Assembly: GCA_035506215.1 (NCBI GenBank)
Contig: DATJPW010000219.1
Coordinates: 1-64,000, forward strand
Direction: 5' to 3'
Origin: DATJPW01 sp035506215
Lineage (GTDB): Bacteria > Desulfobacterota > Desulfomonilia > Desulfomonilales > Desulfomonilaceae
Length of the DNA stretch: 64,000 nt
The first letter of the stretch is position 1. Each line of letters begins with the position of its first letter. The position numbers and the translations under genes were made by a program. Shown here in pieces: positions 62,096 through 64,000 of the stretch. The notes under the pieces are model-generated. The model was not told the DNA's origin. It ran no database searches and worked only from the letters and a program-made list of their open reading frames with translations.

Positions 62096-63259
62096 TCAAC
62101 AACGAAGATTGGTACAATGCGGTTCTAACGCAATGGGAACCTGTTCGACCACTTTCAGGCCGTATCCCTCAAGCCCCACGATTCTCGTGGGATTATTCGT
62201 CATCAACCGCATCTTTCTGACACCCAGGTCGGCCAGCATCTGGGCGCCGATACCGTAATCCCGGAGATCAGGTTTCAGTCCGAGTTCTAAATTGGCTTCC
62301 ACTGTGCAATATGCCTGATCTCGAAGAGCATGCTGCTTGATTTTGTCGAGCATGCCGACACTTCGGTCTTTTTCCCGCATGTACAGGATCACGCCATTCC
62401 CCGCCTCTTCCACCGTGCGCATCGCCCTTTCCAGTAGGGAACCGCAATTACAGCGTACCGAACCAAACACGTCGCCCGTCAGGCATGCAGCATGTACCCG
62501 CACAAGAATCGGCTCGTCGGGAGCAACTTTTCCCTTCACCAGGGCTACGTGGTGTAGTTCGTTCACCTCACTCTCATACACGATAAGCCTGAAATCGCCG
62601 CCGAAAGACGAGGGTAGTCTTGTCTCAGCCCCACGCCGAACCAGCCTTTCGGTACGCATGCGGTACTGGATCAGGTCCTTTATGGCGCATATTTTGAGGC
62701 CGTGCTTCTCCGCGACAGTGATGAGGTCCCGTAGCCGAGCCATTGTTCCGTCTTCGTTCATCACTTGACAGATCACGCCAGCGGGAGCAAGTCCGGCAAT
62801 TCTCGCCAGATCCACGCTGCCTTCCGTTTGGCCCGCCCGGACCAGCACTCCACCCCTTCTGGCTCTTAGGGGAAACACATGGCCCGGCGAAACTAGGTCC
62901 TTGCGGTCGGCATTCTTGCCCACCGCCGCAAGAATCGTGACCGCTCTGTCATGGGCGGAAATACCGGTGGTTATACCTTTGGCCGCATCGATAGAGACCG
63001 TAAAGGCAGTTCCATACCTGGACTCGTTGTGGCCGACCATCATTGGGAGTCCCAGGGTTTCGATCTTTTCCGATGTCATGGACAGACATAGCAGTCCCCT
63101 GCCGTGCTTGGTCATGAAGTTGACGGCTTCGGGGGTAACCTTTTCCGCTGCCATGGTAAGATCGCCTTCGTTTTCCCGGTCCTCGTCATCAAAGAGTATC
63201 ACCATTCGGCCTTGTCTAATTTCTTCAACAGCTTCTTCAATACCAACCAGTACGCCCAT
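62096..63259 (-). CDS. ribBA: Bifunctional 3,4-DHBP synthase / GTP cyclohydrolase II
   Basis: Supplies both branches of riboflavin synthesis. The N-terminal RibB domain has ILFDDEDRENEGDL and acidic metal ligands; the C-terminal RibA domain has the zinc motif CLTGDVFGSVRCNCG. The start is the ATG at 63259, nine bases after GGAGG; an ATG at 63268 sits on the Shine-Dalgarno sequence itself and is rejected. Other rib genes and an FMN riboswitch are not seen. It is 15 nt downstream of the ABC permease and probably co-transcribed. Confidence 0.95.
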   Translation of the reverse strand: MGVLVGIEEAVEEIRQGRMVILFDDEDRENEGDLTMAAEKVTPEAVNFMTKHGRGLLCLSMTSEKIETLGLPMMVGHNESRYGTAFTVSIDAAKGITTGISAHDRAVTILAAVGKNADRKDLVSPGHVFPLRARRGGVLVRAGQTEGSVDLARIAGLAPAGVICQVMNEDGTMARLRDLITVAEKHGLKICAIKDLIQYRMRTERLVRRGAETRLPSSFGGDFRLIVYESEVNELHHVALVKGKVAPDEPILVRVHAACLTGDVFGSVRCNCGSLLERAMRTVEEAGNGVILYMREKDRSVGMLDKIKQHALRDQAYCTVEANLELGLKPDLRDYGIGAQMLADLGVRKMRLMTNNPTRIVGLEGYGLKVVEQVPIALEPHCTNLRC

Positions 63260-63274
63260 TTGAGGCATCCTCCT

Positions 63275-64000
63275 TCATGGTGAAACAGATTTTGCAAGCC
63301 TTTTCAGCACCTTTCGAGGGGGACCGACGGGATTGTGACGCCACCTTGCAAACAGGCCGTACTTTGGGGCGACAATCAAAACTGCAAGAAACTGCAAGCA
63401 CGCGAAAAGCATTATAGTTGCTCCAGAGGCTGCATTGACCAAGAGGCTAAGATAGAGCCCTCCGAATACCGACACCACGGCAAAGATCGCAGCAAGAATC
63501 ATCATCCGGGCCAGCCTGTCGCAAATCAGGTAGGCGGTGGCCGCAGGTGTGATAAGAAATCCTACGATCAGTATGACCCCAACCATGTTAATCCCCGTTA
63601 CCACGACCAGGGCTACGCCGGCAGTGAGGGTGGACTGCACCAAACCGAGCGGAATCCCGATGGACGCAGCCATGATCGGATCAAAACTTGCAATTTGGAA
63701 GTGTCGAAAGAAGACGCAAATGAATGAGAGCACCAGGCAGCACACTAACATGGTTGCCCAGAGGTCCGCATCAGCTACACCGAGGATGTCCCCCATCACG
63801 AAGTGACTAATCGAAATGTGAATCCGGTCGATAAAGAGGGATATAATCACCAGTCCGAGGGAAAACGTAGCAGAATACATTATCCCAATCGCGGTGTCTT
63901 CCTTTATTCGTGGGACAAGGGACACAAAGTTGACAAGGGCTACAGCCAGCAGGGCCGCCACCAGTGAGCCAATTATCAGGCCTAAAGAATGGGCTTCCAC
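63275..64000 (-). CDS. ABC-3 family metal (Zn/Mn/Fe) permease, partial
   Basis: Membrane subunit of a ZnuB/MntB-like metal importer. At least six hydrophobic helices are present and the family phrases HFVMGDILG and VVTGINMVGVILIVGFLITPAATAYLI are visible. The gene runs off the right edge, so about 40 N-terminal residues are missing. Its ATPase and binding protein would lie upstream, beyond the window. Confidence 0.88.
   Translation of the reverse strand: MEAHSLGLIIGSLVAALLAVALVNFVSLVPRIKEDTAIGIMYSATFSLGLVIISLFIDRIHISISHFVMGDILGVADADLWATMLVCCLVLSFICVFFRHFQIASFDPIMAASIGIPLGLVQSTLTAGVALVVVTGINMVGVILIVGFLITPAATAYLICDRLARMMILAAIFAVVSVFGGLYLSLLVNAASGATIMLFACLQFLAVLIVAPKYGLFARWRHNPVGPPRKVLKRLAKSVSP

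Noticed and set aside
63260..63274. FMN riboswitch upstream of ribBA
   Set aside because: Only 15 nt separate ribBA from the ABC permease gene, with no room for an aptamer.

Overview
The window looks like a chromosomal segment of a sulfate-reducing member of the Desulfobacterota (old Deltaproteobacteria). The main evidence is aprBA (dissimilatory adenylylsulfate reductase) at the left edge. Supporting signs are a D-lactate dehydrogenase-type FAD/Fe-S fusion, a desulforedoxin-like small protein, a sigma-54 regulator and many TPR/HEAT/PAS proteins. A Desulfomonile-like bacterium would fit, but genus is inference. No tRNA, rRNA, CRISPR array, prophage or intact insertion sequence was seen.

Layout. 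0-2.8 kb: aprBA (minus) behind a strong promoter and a roughly 370-nt leader. 2.9-6.0 kb: SEC-C/TPR protein, YkgJ-type cysteine-cluster protein, and an exported HEAT-repeat protein with an in-frame UGA at codon 53 (selenocysteine candidate). 6.1-10.4 kb: parC-parE (minus). 10.7-13.0 kb: two paralogues sharing an N-terminal domain and zinc ribbon, one ending in a beta-propeller and one in membrane helices. 13.1-15.6 kb: ruvX-mltG and a TPR protein (minus). 16.1-19.9 kb: two-component histidine kinase and sigma-54 response regulator. 20.0-25.0 kb: xseB-ispA-dxs with TPR and vWA/OmpA envelope proteins (minus). 25.4-27.6 kb: DUF2752 protein, membrane-anchored alpha/beta hydrolase, small secreted protein. 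27.8-34.6 kb: yceD-rpmF-fabD-fabG-acpP-fabF-rpiB-glyA, a lipid, ribosome and one-carbon cluster that lacks the usual plsX and fabH. 34.7-34.9 kb: a free-standing candidate sRNA with a full anti-Shine-Dalgarno motif. 35.1-37.7 kb: FAD/Fe-S D-lactate dehydrogenase-like fusion (minus). 38.2-39.8 kb: sigma-54 promoter, structured leader and two paralogous exported Cache-type proteins. 40.1-43.9 kb: rpsO-pnp-M16 peptidase. 44.0-45.7 kb: TPR/retropepsin protein and an unknown. 46.0-49.1 kb: five-PAS hybrid kinase. 49.2-52.7 kb: a fluoride riboswitch with its terminator, followed by a dynamin-like GTPase that has lost its C-terminus, an MFS transporter that has lost its N-terminus, and a HAD-like protein. 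53.2-59.4 kb: cNMP-binding protein, smc, S9 peptidase (minus). 59.7-64 kb: YcgR/YcgQ-type permease pair, small desulforedoxin-like protein, ribBA and a truncated ABC-3 metal permease (minus).

The most interesting signals are the fluoride riboswitch in front of a dynamin-like gene with a deletion scar behind it, the candidate HEAT-repeat selenoprotein, the anti-SD small RNA, and the sigma-54-driven structured leader before the Cache pair. All rest on reading the sequence by eye; no database search or folding program was run.
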